A stretch of DNA of 29,417 nt, taken from assembly GCA_050247075.1 (NCBI GenBank), contig JBFWUW010000079.1, forward strand, positions 1 through 29,417, in the 5' to 3' direction. Numbering within the stretch: position 1 is the first letter of the stretch; each line of letters opens with the position of its first letter. The stretch comes from JBFWUW01 sp050247075 (GTDB lineage Bacteria > Planctomycetota > Planctomycetia > Pirellulales > JBFWUW01). The notes beneath the pieces were generated by a model. It did no database searches. It was not told the origin of the DNA and worked only from the letters and a program-made list of their open reading frames with translations. Below, in pieces: positions 8,801 through 15,610 of this stretch. The position numbers were made by a program, and so were the translations under genes.

Positions 8801-9925
8801 CGGCGAGGCGCTGACCACGGGCACGATCTCTGGCGCGGGCCGGGCCGGCTCGGCCAGAAGCTGCATTTCCAGGTCGGCGATTTCCGCGTCGAGATCGCGG
8901 CTGAGTTTGTCTTGCAAGGAAATCGTATCGTGCTGGTCCGTCAGCGCGGCGACGCGCGGCGCGTGATCCAAGACCAGATCGTTGACGCGCAACCCGCGCC
9001 CTTCCGTCCGTAGCGCCTTGAGCTTGGACTTGGCTTGCGCCAACCGCTGCCGCCGCTTGGCCACCCGGCGGCCCAGCGACTCGTAAATGTCGATGGCCCG
9101 CTCTGGCACGGTGGGGCCGGCACTTAACTCGGCCAGTTGCAAATCCAAGGCCAGCCGTTCTTGCCAACGGCCCCGCAGCCCAGCGGCGGTTTCCAACATG
9201 CGGACTTGGCGGTCCAATTGAGAACGCTCGTCATCCAGTTGGCGGATCTCGGCGTCGAGCTGTTCGCGTTCGCGGTTCCAGCGGGCAAAGTCCCTGGTCT
9301 GGCTAGCGGCTTGCTGCCCTTCCGCCAGCAGTTGCTGCCTTTGGGCGATCAACCGGTTGAGTTCGCCCGTCTGCCCGTCCGCCGCTAACAAGCGGCGGCG
9401 TGAAGAGGCCAGGTCGCGAATCACCTCGCCCAGCGAGACTCGCTCTAACCCGGTCGTCAGGTCATAAAGCAACCGTGATGCCTCGGTATCGGTCAGCGTC
9501 CCCAACTCTTGCATTTCCGCCAGCCCGACGGCAAACACATTCTGAAATACCGGCTCATCCAGATGGTCCAGCAGCCGCGGCAATTGATCGCCATCGACCG
9601 GTCGGCCGGCGGAGTTGCGCAGTTGCAGGTCATCGCGCGCGTCGAGCCGCGTATCGTTCCACTGTGGACGCCGTACAAACCGATAGCGGTCCCCCGCCGC
9701 CGAGAATTCCAACGTACCGCCTGGCTCTCCGCCATTCACGGGGGGCAGATACCGCCGGCAGCGGGCCGGCGTAAAGCCATACAACATCGATCGCACGAAT
9801 TGCAGCAAGGTCGACTTGCCGGCTTCGTTGGGCCCGTAAATGACGTTAATGCCAGCGGAAAGCTGGTCGAGCTTCAGCCCGTTCCAGACGCCAAATCCGT
9901 CGATCTCGATTTCGTGCAGATTCAC
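5807..9925 (-). CDS. YhaN-like SMC/Rad50-type AAA ATPase with long C-terminal extension
   Basis: The 1372-aa protein starts with the AAA_27/SbcC-type head: residues 1-50 contain the P-loop GPNEAGKST (31-39). Long charged heptad-rich coiled coil fills about 170-480 and 535-930. The distal head, with a GTREQVFLSLRLALAR signature and LPLVLDDVMVNFDD Walker B, lies around 1000-1030. A hydrophobic hairpin at about 477-530 (LFIVGVILVLASLFL, then LALAVVGIGGTALAAMA) interrupts the coiled coil. After the head (about 1085) comes a Pro/Ala/acidic tail of about 290 aa with a duplicated APADADADLVIDD block. The start is a GTG that overlaps the YhaO stop by 4 nt (GTGA), so the two are translationally coupled. 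By family, it is the ATPase partner of a Mre11/SbcD-like nuclease in DNA repair. The tail and hairpin are unusual compared with SbcC. Confidence 0.88.
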   Translation of the reverse strand: MNLHEIEIDGFGVWNGLKLDQLSAGINVIYGPNEAGKSTLLQFVRSMLYGFTPARCRRYLPPVNGGEPGGTLEFSAAGDRYRFVRRPQWNDTRLDARDDLQLRNSAGRPVDGDQLPRLLDHLDEPVFQNVFAVGLAEMQELGTLTDTEASRLLYDLTTGLERVSLGEVIRDLASSRRRLLAADGQTGELNRLIAQRQQLLAEGQQAASQTRDFARWNREREQLDAEIRQLDDERSQLDRQVRMLETAAGLRGRWQERLALDLQLAELSAGPTVPERAIDIYESLGRRVAKRRQRLAQAKSKLKALRTEGRGLRVNDLVLDHAPRVAALTDQHDTISLQDKLSRDLDAEIADLEMQLLAEPARPAPEIVPVVSASPEHPALEPNLLARLRKLADTLERAREKAEEAKQEAVRLQDEPEPEPEPLQVRAVEPEPPEEEETLESAGNLVANLRRRLQIEQRMEGLNRQEVELEARCNELIDNQLLPVGVLAGLGSLFIVGVILVLASLFLPTSVTGSSGLALAVVGIGGTALAAMAKHKLEHVAESQLETTEKQIGTLRTQISQARQEREALDAVLPRGGGPLTMRLQTAERRLAELEAELSHGDPRRTVRTAHERADDLDLNELQPAREIRDSRRRTSPEQREAIRNRAKETHRRLTELRREWSTGLVEAGLRSDISGQQFLDTAHLYVPRPAVRRTEDDSRIREWEIRRRDLQRRLDQRKLDREQAQHGLRSHHQRIQELVTDVGFSLPNVLPGEQLQRLRQHVREQELLVTRRKRTASRIRRQKLRREKIRSELRALLKRRRRMLRRAGAADEEEFRGIAAQAGAMQRIRQRREVVERELSAARAGQLSEDELRGLLADDAGQTVESHWEESSSRLQAVEGRLRTLQARRNELGHSLAGMAADRRPAACQLELNAVEERLRAAKEKWQVLAAAQQVLQSVRGDYERDRQPETLREATGYLERLTLGRYTRIWTPLDEDALYVDNADGERLGVEALSRGTREQVFLSLRLALARAYARRGATLPLVLDDVMVNFDDERAKATAGLLVEYAELGQQTFVFTCHEHIMRLFKARKAPIIRLPSRDGLVAARKRRQQAEVEVAPLEFEPTVELAVPPAEPAAMEQPVPVVQFVELAPLPAEPAAVALPPPPAPLPRTPAPVIVLPFAEVYHPEPVIPAPHFFPKPAPEPKLERNPREAPADADADLVIDDLWFKRQEPRFVHDAREAPADADADLVIDDAYRLRASEPESVYMPHPPRLAEAVAPTQRVIRRRWRGVPFTGEGAEEFAGEFAVRPTPGTWEEWEEAADGQTFWIQNGEYSEHDTSADMPTLDDFGSRARVVLYDEDDAIKATDEEPRDIEADWKSQTAHKRWERTS
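6224..6352 (-). repeat. Internal 87-bp tandem duplication in the YhaN-like gene
   Basis: The 42-nt segments 6224-6265 and 6311-6352 differ at only two positions and are offset by exactly 87 bp (29 codons), so the reading frame is kept. Each encodes REAPADADADLVIDD. The bases between the copies are diverged. This is an in-frame duplication of an acidic block in the C-terminal tail of the ATPase. Confidence 0.8.
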
Positions 9926-11154
9926 GACGTGCTATCCTCCGTGGCCAGCAAGTCAACGCCCAAGGTAGCCACATGGCCCAACACGCGGCGGCGGGCCGCG
10001 GGATCGCTGACTTGCATCAAATCGCTCAAGGCGGGGTCAACCACGCTCTCTTCCAAAAAGCCGGAAAGGTCCAGCGGCGACTCTTCATCGCGCTGCAGGC
10101 GGCGCACCTCGCGCAGAAAATCTCCCAACATATTCTCTTGTTCGTACCACACCGGCGAGACTTCCACCTCGCCGATTGCCTCCAGCGACACGCTCCAGGC
10201 GGCAGGCGACTCGTGCCCAAACTTGCGACGCAAACGGTCAAGCAGTTCTTGCCCTTGCTTGCCGCTGCGAATTTGCGACAAGACCCGCGGGTTGGCGTCG
10301 ATATGCCAGCGGACCATCAAGGCTACTTGCGGGCATTCCGCGCGCAAGTGCTCCAGCCGGGCGGAAAGTATCATCTCCAGGCGTTCCAGGCCCGATTGCT
10401 CCGGCAGTTCCACGCGCTCTTCCAGCCAGCGGACGACGTCGGTGGGGTGAGGGACCAGCCGGATATGGCCGTCGATTTCGACTTGCACGACTGTGCAGCC
10501 ATGCGCGCCGGACTCCGTGGGCGAACGGCCTTGCGGAGTGCCAGGATAATGGCCCAGGCCGCGCGGCACCGGTACGGTTTGGCTGTCGTGTTTCCCCCCC
10601 AAGGCCCAATAGTCAACATCGGCATGGGCCTGAATGACCTCTCCCTCGCCGACATGCGCCACGGCCACCGTGAACAGGGGCGAGCGCTCAGAAGGGTAGT
10701 CGTCGCCAATCAGCCGCGTGCGGCGGTCGTTGCTGCGCCCCAGCAGGCGGGCTAGTTGGCGGTCTTTTTGCGTGCAGATGAATTCCTCGGCCCGATCGGT
10801 GGGAAACAGATAGACATTGTCGGGCCATTCCACGCCGGCAATGCCGCGGTCGACCAGGTCGGAATGCCCTCCGCACCAATACACGGCAATGCCTCGCTCG
10901 CGCAGCTTTTGGAATTGTTCGACCAGGAACAACACGCCGCGCGGACCCGCCGCCTGCGGATCGAACACGTCGCCCGCCAGCACGACAAAATCGGCGCGTT
11001 GCTCAATCGCCGCATCAAAAATACGTTCAGCCGCCAGATAGGGCGACTCCACCAGCAACTCGACCAGATGGTCGGGCACATCGGCCAGACCGGTCGGGAG
11101 CTGTTCCAGGTGAAAATCGCTGGCGTGTACAAAACATATTGGCCAACTCGGCAT
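9922..11154 (-). CDS. YhaO/SbcD-like metallophosphoesterase (DNA repair nuclease family)
   Basis: This 410-aa protein has the calcineurin-like phosphoesterase order of motifs: HASDFH (D13, H15), AGDVFD (D62, D65), CGGHSD (95-99), VAHVGE (H167) and YWALGGKHD (H189). In Mre11/SbcD/YhaO proteins the third motif is normally GNHD and the last GHxH; here the Asn and Asp are Gly96 and Ser98, and the first His of GHxH is Gly187. The rest of the fold and the C-terminal region (LRRKFGHESPAAW and onwards) look intact. It is the first gene of a pair with the YhaN-like ATPase, overlapping it by 4 nt, so a complex of the two is expected. The family is clear; whether it keeps normal two-metal nuclease activity is doubtful from the motifs. 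Confidence 0.87.
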   Translation of the reverse strand: MPSWPICFVHASDFHLEQLPTGLADVPDHLVELLVESPYLAAERIFDAAIEQRADFVVLAGDVFDPQAAGPRGVLFLVEQFQKLRERGIAVYWCGGHSDLVDRGIAGVEWPDNVYLFPTDRAEEFICTQKDRQLARLLGRSNDRRTRLIGDDYPSERSPLFTVAVAHVGEGEVIQAHADVDYWALGGKHDSQTVPVPRGLGHYPGTPQGRSPTESGAHGCTVVQVEIDGHIRLVPHPTDVVRWLEERVELPEQSGLERLEMILSARLEHLRAECPQVALMVRWHIDANPRVLSQIRSGKQGQELLDRLRRKFGHESPAAWSVSLEAIGEVEVSPVWYEQENMLGDFLREVRRLQRDEESPLDLSGFLEESVVDPALSDLMQVSDPAARRRVLGHVATLGVDLLATEDSTS

Positions 11155-11635
11155 CCGATGCCTCCTTGCACGAAGCCCCGCGAATTACTGAGTCTTTCAA
11201 GGCATTCACAGACGCCGTACTGTACCCGCTTTGCGAAAACGATGCTACCACGGTTTGGGTTGGCGGACACCGGTCGGGCGCCGCGTGCTAGCATGGCCCG
11301 GTTGCCCGCGTAAATCGTTCGTCGATGCCTAATCGTTGTGCCTTTGCAACGGCTTGGTAGCAGTAGGGCCTAAACGGGGCTATTGTCGCTGTGTTCCGAG
11401 AGGCCCAGCCAGATCGCAAGAAGGGCCAATTGCCCGTATGACTCTCCCAAAGGAATCTGAAGCCGCATCATGATCCGAACTTTGAGGTTGCGGACAGCTA
11501 ATCGACCCCAAGAACGAAGCATGGCGAACCAGTGGAACTATGGTCATTTCGCCAGCACGCCGCCAGACGGCCAACATCCTCGCATGGGCACTCCGTGACT
11601 CAATCCTCGGTTGTGCGAGCTAGAAATCTCCCCCG
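11155..11635. other. Intergenic region without recognisable gene
   Basis: About 480 bases between the start of the YhaO-like gene (-) and the probable tRNA promoter. Short open frames on both strands lack motifs, ribosome binding sites and plausible composition. The promoter of the YhaO-YhaN pair should lie in the first part, but I found no good match to a sigma-70 consensus. Confidence 0.5.
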
Positions 11636-11664
11636 TTGCCGCGCCACGGTTGGCGTGTTAATCT
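11636..11664 (+). promoter_or_regulatory. Possible sigma-70 promoter of tRNA-Arg
   Basis: TTGCCG at 11636-11641 and TAATCT at 11659-11664 are separated by 17 bp. Transcription would begin near 11671, about 30 nt before the tRNA. The match is moderate and rests on pattern only. Confidence 0.35.
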
Positions 11665-11703
11665 ATGCATCTTGCAGTGGGCTTGGTTGCTCACATGCTA
11701 TCC

Positions 11704-11777
<74 letters not shown>

Positions 11778-11875
11778 ATCGCAAGCTGTCTTTCAGCAAT
11801 GGCCTACGTTTTTTCGAGGCGAACGACAGTTTCGATCGGCCCGAATCATTTCTCAAAAAGGGGGCCGCAACCGAC

Positions 11876-12384
11876 TCAACTGGCCCGCTGATCGCGGCGT
11901 GCCAACTCGGTACTCAGGTAAGTGGCCAAGTCCCAACTAAACTGCCAAGCTGACTTGTGGGGCCAACGTATGCGCGCGGCGAAAAGCCCGCCGGTGGGCA
12001 AGCTGCCAAGGCCGGGCCGAACTCTCGCAGATCTCCCAGCGACGAGGCCACCTTTGGCAGCAGGTTCGCGGGTGTTGTAGAACTTGTCGCCAATCCGCGG
12101 AGGACCAAAACCGCCAACTCGCGGCGTTCGCTCGACAAATAGCACTTGGCCAACGTGAAGGCCGCCAACGGTTGCAACGGACTGATATCGCTGGCTCGTT
12201 CGAGCGAATCCAACGCTGCTTGCCGCGCGTCCCGATCGAACTGCACCAGGCCCAGCAGTTGCCATATCGCGGCGGAATCGGAATGTTCCGACGAGCCCCG
12301 CCACAACAACAACTCGGCCTCTGCGTGTTGTTGCTGGTGCCATAGGGACAGTCTCTGGCGAAGTGTCTCTGGCAGCGATGACAT
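11876..12384 (-). pseudogene. TPR protein, apparently frameshifted near its 3' end
   Basis: The open frame from ATG 12384 gives 156 aa, ending at 11914. Residues about 1-130 look like real tetratricopeptide sequence (AIWQLLGLVQFDRDARQAAL, then a repeat with DISPLQPLAAFTLAKCYLS). The start is supported by position only. After FGPALAAC (near 12010) the pattern breaks down into Pro/Gly-rich sequence. TPR-like sequence continues in other frames: RRAFRRAHTLAP in one, then WDLATYLSTELARR in another, ending at 11876. That suggests two small indels near 12005 and 11945, or one real C-terminus and coincidence. I therefore give the span to 11876. The intact form would be a short cytoplasmic TPR protein of unknown partner. 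Confidence 0.45.
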
Positions 12385-12492
12385 GGCAAAGCCTCAATGC
12401 TTGATCGTAAAAAGATCGGACCGAGAGAACTCCAGCGGATCAGCCGGAGCCTCTCGGCCCGATCTAGTCGATGCGCGATGACTTTCACTCGG

Positions 12493-14139
12493 CTAGCGGG
12501 CGGCCGCCGCGGAATCGCCGATTTTCAGTAATTCCAACTCTTCGGTCTTGCCGCTGGCCATGCTAGAACCACCGACAATGATCAGGTTGGCATCACTCCA
12601 CGGCAGCAATCGATGAAAAAAGCGGGGATGGTCGAGCTGGCCCAGGTACTCCCACGAGGCACCGTCCGCGCTCAGTCGTTGGATCGATCCCGACTGCGTG
12701 GTGATGTACAGCGCCCCCTGGCACGCAAAGGCAGAACTGCCGAAACCATCCATATTGCCGCCCAACAGGGATGGTCCTTCAGACCAGGCGTCCTTGGCGG
12801 GGTCGTAAATGGCAACCGCCGTGGTGGGACCGCCATCTTCTTGCATTCCGCCGATGCAATACAGCTTTCCGTTCCAAGCAGCCAAGGCCAACGCTCGCCG
12901 TTGGAAAGGTGGTGCCGCGATGGTTTTCCACTCCGGCTTTTCAGCCGTCAAATCGAGCGACAAGGCGGTTTCGAGCCAATGCGCATCGCGGCCACCACCC
13001 TGCATGTTCCAACCGCCCACCACGTATAAGGTATCTCCCACGATGGCCGCATCGTGCGAGGAACGGGGTTCCGGCAGTTGGGGCAGTGCCTCCCACGTGG
13101 GGCTGTCGGCCCGCATCCGGGCAAAGTCATCTTGCGATTGCAAATTCTGCTCTTCACCGTCCTTGTTGATGGCCGTGAAGCCACCGACGCGGTACAGCCA
13201 GTTGTGGTGAGCCACCATCGCCAAACCTTGCAGCTTGGTTCCACCGGAGACCTTCTTCCACTCTGTCGGCGACTTCAAGTTGAGCGTCCACAAGTCGCCC
13301 GACTGCTCTTCGTTGGAGAACTCGTGCGCGTTGCCATAGTTGCCACCATAAGCGAACAAGGTGTCATCGATTACGGCACCGCCAAAGCTGGTCGTTCCCT
13401 GGGGTAAGGCCGGGAAATTGCTGGCGACGGGCGACAAGCTAGCCGGAACGTGCCGCAGTGATAGTGTCGAGTAATGCCGGGCTTCTTTGTATTCCTTGTC
13501 TTCGTGCTTGCCGGGCGTTGCCTCGACATGCTTGGCGCGAATCGAGTAGACGCCGGCTTGGGGCAGTTCGCACCGATAATTGCCGCTGGCATCGGTGGTC
13601 CCCTCCAGCTTGTCGTCGATCCCGGGACCAGTAACGGTGACCGTGGCCCCTTCCAAAGGCTCGCCCCGCCAAATCACGCGCAAGTTGGTAGCGGTGCCAT
13701 CTGGCTTGGGGGTCACTTCCAGCGGCAATCTCGCGATATCCTTGATCTCGCGCCAAGTCCCCGGCAATGGGGAAGGATAAGTCTTGCCATAGTAATTGAG
13801 CAACATGGAAGTACCGCCGCGCTCCATGACGCCATAGGTGTGCCGCAAGACGATGGCCGACGAGTTCGCCGGCAAGTCGGCCTCGAGAGCGTCTTCCCCC
13901 TTGGAAAGCGACAACAACTTTGGCTCTCCGCGAAAACCTCCCACCGACCAAACTTCGGCTTTCAAGACGCGATCGAGCAAATCAGGATCGTCCGGCTCGG
14001 CCGCTTCGCTGAAGTACAGTTGCACCTTGTTGGGGCCGCCCGCGGGAGTCGTCAGCAGCCACAGAAAATGGGCCGATGCCGACTGCGTCCAGACCGCCGC
14101 CAAAGCCAAGACGGGCAGCCAAGAATAAACCCTTCGCAT
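12493..14139 (-). CDS. Secreted Kelch-repeat protein with DUF4198-like N-terminal domain
   Basis: 548 aa. A signal peptide (residues 1-23, ending ASA) is followed by HFLWL, the typical mature start of DUF4198-type proteins. The N-terminal region has an Ig/carboxypeptidase-regulatory-like module (GEPLEGATVTVTGPG, then TDASGNYRCELPQAGVYSI). From about 245 to 540 there are six Kelch-like units, with hydrophobic strands ending in GG (LYRVGGF, LYVVGGW, LYCIGGM, LIIVGGS), enough for a six-bladed propeller. Upstream, AAGGA lies 7 nt before the ATG. It is 136 nt downstream of the HemP-family gene on the same strand, which has a Fur-box-like site upstream; DUF4198 proteins are often found with metal uptake genes. 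A periplasmic or surface role in iron acquisition is therefore inferred, not shown. Confidence 0.8.
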   Translation of the reverse strand: MRRVYSWLPVLALAAVWTQSASAHFLWLLTTPAGGPNKVQLYFSEAAEPDDPDLLDRVLKAEVWSVGGFRGEPKLLSLSKGEDALEADLPANSSAIVLRHTYGVMERGGTSMLLNYYGKTYPSPLPGTWREIKDIARLPLEVTPKPDGTATNLRVIWRGEPLEGATVTVTGPGIDDKLEGTTDASGNYRCELPQAGVYSIRAKHVEATPGKHEDKEYKEARHYSTLSLRHVPASLSPVASNFPALPQGTTSFGGAVIDDTLFAYGGNYGNAHEFSNEEQSGDLWTLNLKSPTEWKKVSGGTKLQGLAMVAHHNWLYRVGGFTAINKDGEEQNLQSQDDFARMRADSPTWEALPQLPEPRSSHDAAIVGDTLYVVGGWNMQGGGRDAHWLETALSLDLTAEKPEWKTIAAPPFQRRALALAAWNGKLYCIGGMQEDGGPTTAVAIYDPAKDAWSEGPSLLGGNMDGFGSSAFACQGALYITTQSGSIQRLSADGASWEYLGQLDHPRFFHRLLPWSDANLIIVGGSSMASGKTEELELLKIGDSAAAAR

Positions 14140-14275
14140 GTTGATCCTTTCAGGATTAAATCGTGTCGTAAGAGAATAGCTACTTGGTATACGTGAAAAA
14201 GCAGTCTGCTGGCGAACTCGCCGGTAGCATCGGCGCCGCCCGAGGGCGCTCCGTGGAACGTCTACATGGCCGCGC

Positions 14276-14476
14276 TCACTTGATCAAAATCAGCTTTTGA
14301 TTGCGTGTGCGCCGCAGGCGATAGACTTCGCCACCGTGGACGATGAGAGCCTCAGCCGAACCGCGAAGCAGTTCCTCCGAGGTCCAGGAGGGAGCGGTAG
14401 GTCCGATGGGAACCGTTACCGGCGCGGAGCCGGTATCGGCCGATACGGTCGACTCGTGCGAGCTTTGGTCGGGCAT
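14276..14476 (-). CDS. hemP: HemP-family small protein
   Basis: 66 aa from ATG 14474-14476. The C-terminal half carries the family signature: SEELLRGSAEALIVHGGEVY followed by RLRRTRNQKLILIK, very close to the HemP consensus with its invariant end, KLIL-K. The start is fixed by a GGAG 8 nt upstream (14485-14488); the open frame extends 17 codons further, but that part has no signal. HemP proteins are Fur-controlled and linked to haem or siderophore uptake; in some bacteria HemP acts as an activator of haem receptor genes. A Fur-box-like palindrome lies about 150 nt upstream, and the Kelch/DUF4198 gene follows on the same strand. Confidence 0.85.
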   Translation of the reverse strand: MPDQSSHESTVSADTGSAPVTVPIGPTAPSWTSEELLRGSAEALIVHGGEVYRLRRTRNQKLILIK

Positions 14477-14626
14477 GCCAACGTCTCCAAATCGCCTGCG
14501 GGTGCATGACAAACGAACGCCGCCCAAAGCCGGGCAACCGTTGGCGTTCGCAGTGTGGCTGGCTGATCGGGCGATTCCGAGCGTGGCTGGCTAGCGAGAC
14601 TCTCCGCCTCAAGCGGCCAAAAATAA

Positions 14627-14647
14627 AATTGATACTGAGTCTCAATT
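14627..14647 (-). promoter_or_regulatory. Fur-box-like operator upstream of hemP
   Basis: A 21-bp near-perfect palindrome with outer half-sites AATTGA and TCAATT around the core TACTGAGTC. Only the centre and one symmetric pair of bases break the symmetry. The pattern TTGAnACTnAGTnTCAA is very close to Fur sites of other bacteria. It is AT-rich in a GC-rich setting and lies 150 nt before the HemP start. I did not resolve the exact -10 and -35 around it. Confidence 0.7.
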
Positions 14648-14665
14648 GCAGTAATTTAGCCAGTT

Positions 14666-14700
14666 CTTTCTCGTTGTCAACAACTTTCTACGAGAAAGTT
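14666..14700. repeat. Overlapping, mutually exclusive hairpins
   Basis: CTTTCTCGT (14666-14674) pairs perfectly with ACGAGAAAG (14690-14698). AACTTTC (14682-14688) pairs perfectly with GAAAGTT (14694-14700). The two stems share the right-hand arm and cannot form together. The site is about 20 bp beyond the Fur-box-like sequence, between hemP (-) and the thioredoxin-like gene (+). It may be a leader structure of the plus-strand unit, an operator, or chance. Confidence 0.35.
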
Positions 14701-14968
14701 TGGCTTCTGGCTATTCAACCCTTCCCGGTTTCAAACGGTTCTCACGGATGCCGCATTGCAGCAACAAACAGACCGGATAGGGTTATCCTGTTGAAGTAAC
14801 TGCTTGCCGAACCGCGTTTTGGCGGCGCTCCAAGTTCAGCAAGTTGCTGTGATCCACATTCTTAGCCGTCAATTGCTCGGACGCGCCGGGGCGAACACTG
14901 GCCATGTGAGACCAGCGGCTTTATGATTCTGCTTGGCACGGTTTTCTGGATTTCGTGAAGGGTTTCAC

Positions 14969-15529
14969 ATGGATTTCGCCGCCAAGTTCGCCGAGGGACT
15001 CTCATACACGGACTTTTTGGCCAAGTATGGCAGCGACGAGCATCGCCGCCGTTGGCAGGCCTTGCATGAACAGGTCAAGCTGACTTCGGCCCAACTGGGG
15101 CTGTTGGCCAGCTTTACCCGCGAGATGAAGGTTTTTTGCCTGGCGGGGGCCTGGTGTGGAGATTGCGTCAACCAGTGTCCGATTTTTGACCACTTTGCCC
15201 AGGCCAACAGTCGCATCGCCGTGCGTTACTTTGACCGCGACGCGCACCCCGATCTGGGCGAGTTGCTTTCGATTTGCGGCGGGGCCCGTGTGCCGGTGGT
15301 GCTATTCGTCAGCGAGGACAATTACCAACTAGGCTGGTATGGCGACCGCACCCTGGCCAAGTACCGGCAAGTCGCTGCCGATACAGCCGGCCCCACCTGC
15401 CCCACGGGCATCGTCGCCCCCCCCGCCGCATTGCAGGCCGCGGTCGTGCAAGACTGGCTCGATGAATTCGAGCGCGCCCAACTCATCTTGCGCACCTCAC
15501 CCCGCCTGCGCAAGCTGCACGGAGACTGA
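14969..15529 (+). CDS. Thioredoxin-like protein
   Basis: 186 aa. The centre has the thioredoxin active site AGAWCGDCVNQCP, with CxxC, followed by RYFDRDAHPDLG and the cis-proline region GARVPVVLFV. This matches the thioredoxin-like fold, but with about 60 extra N-terminal residues (FLAKYGSDEHRRRW) and no signal peptide, so it should act in the cytoplasm on disulfides. I use ATG 14969, because a GAAGG lies about 9 nt upstream; an in-frame ATG 36 nt earlier has no such site. The stop is directly followed by heptamer tandem repeats and then the enolase-superfamily gene, so the two may be co-transcribed. Substrate unknown. Confidence 0.85.
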   Translation: MDFAAKFAEGLSYTDFLAKYGSDEHRRRWQALHEQVKLTSAQLGLLASFTREMKVFCLAGAWCGDCVNQCPIFDHFAQANSRIAVRYFDRDAHPDLGELLSICGGARVPVVLFVSEDNYQLGWYGDRTLAKYRQVAADTAGPTCPTGIVAPPAALQAAVVQDWLDEFERAQLILRTSPRLRKLHGD

Positions 15530-15530
15530 G

Positions 15531-15565
15531 GGGAAAGGCGGAAGGCTGAAGGCGAAAGGCTAAAG
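15531..15565 (+). repeat. Purine-rich heptamer tandem repeat, five units (GCNNAAG)
   Basis: Starting two bases after the thioredoxin-like stop codon, five consecutive 7-mers fit the consensus GCNNAAG (first unit GGGAAAG, then units with GG, TG, GA and TA in the variable positions). The same heptamer family occurs at 20617-20658 in reverse orientation and at 22212-22239 inside a gene. It resembles the short tandemly repeated repetitive (STRR) heptamers known from cyanobacteria in type, not in sequence. Confidence 0.85.
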
Positions 15566-15570
15566 TAGTG

Positions 15571-15605
15571 CAAATCGAAAATCTAAAATCCAAAATCGAA
15601 AATCC
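15571..15605 (+). repeat. A-rich heptamer tandem repeat, five units (AAAATCN)
   Basis: Five consecutive 7-mers fit AAAATCN, the first with C in place of the first A. The tract begins five bases after the purine-rich heptamer tract and ends five bases before the ATG of the enolase-superfamily gene. It occupies the place where a Shine-Dalgarno sequence would be, and none is visible. Confidence 0.85.
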
Positions 15606-15610
15606 GCACG

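Noticed and set aside
11380..11577. 65-codon minus-strand open frame before the tRNA
   Set aside because: No ribosome binding site or recognisable motif.
14477..14527. 17-codon N-terminal extension of HemP
   Set aside because: The ATG at 14476 has GGAG at the right spacing, and the extension has no family similarity.
15531..15605. Possible CRISPR array
   Set aside because: Units are 7 bp with no unique spacers; they are simple tandem repeats.
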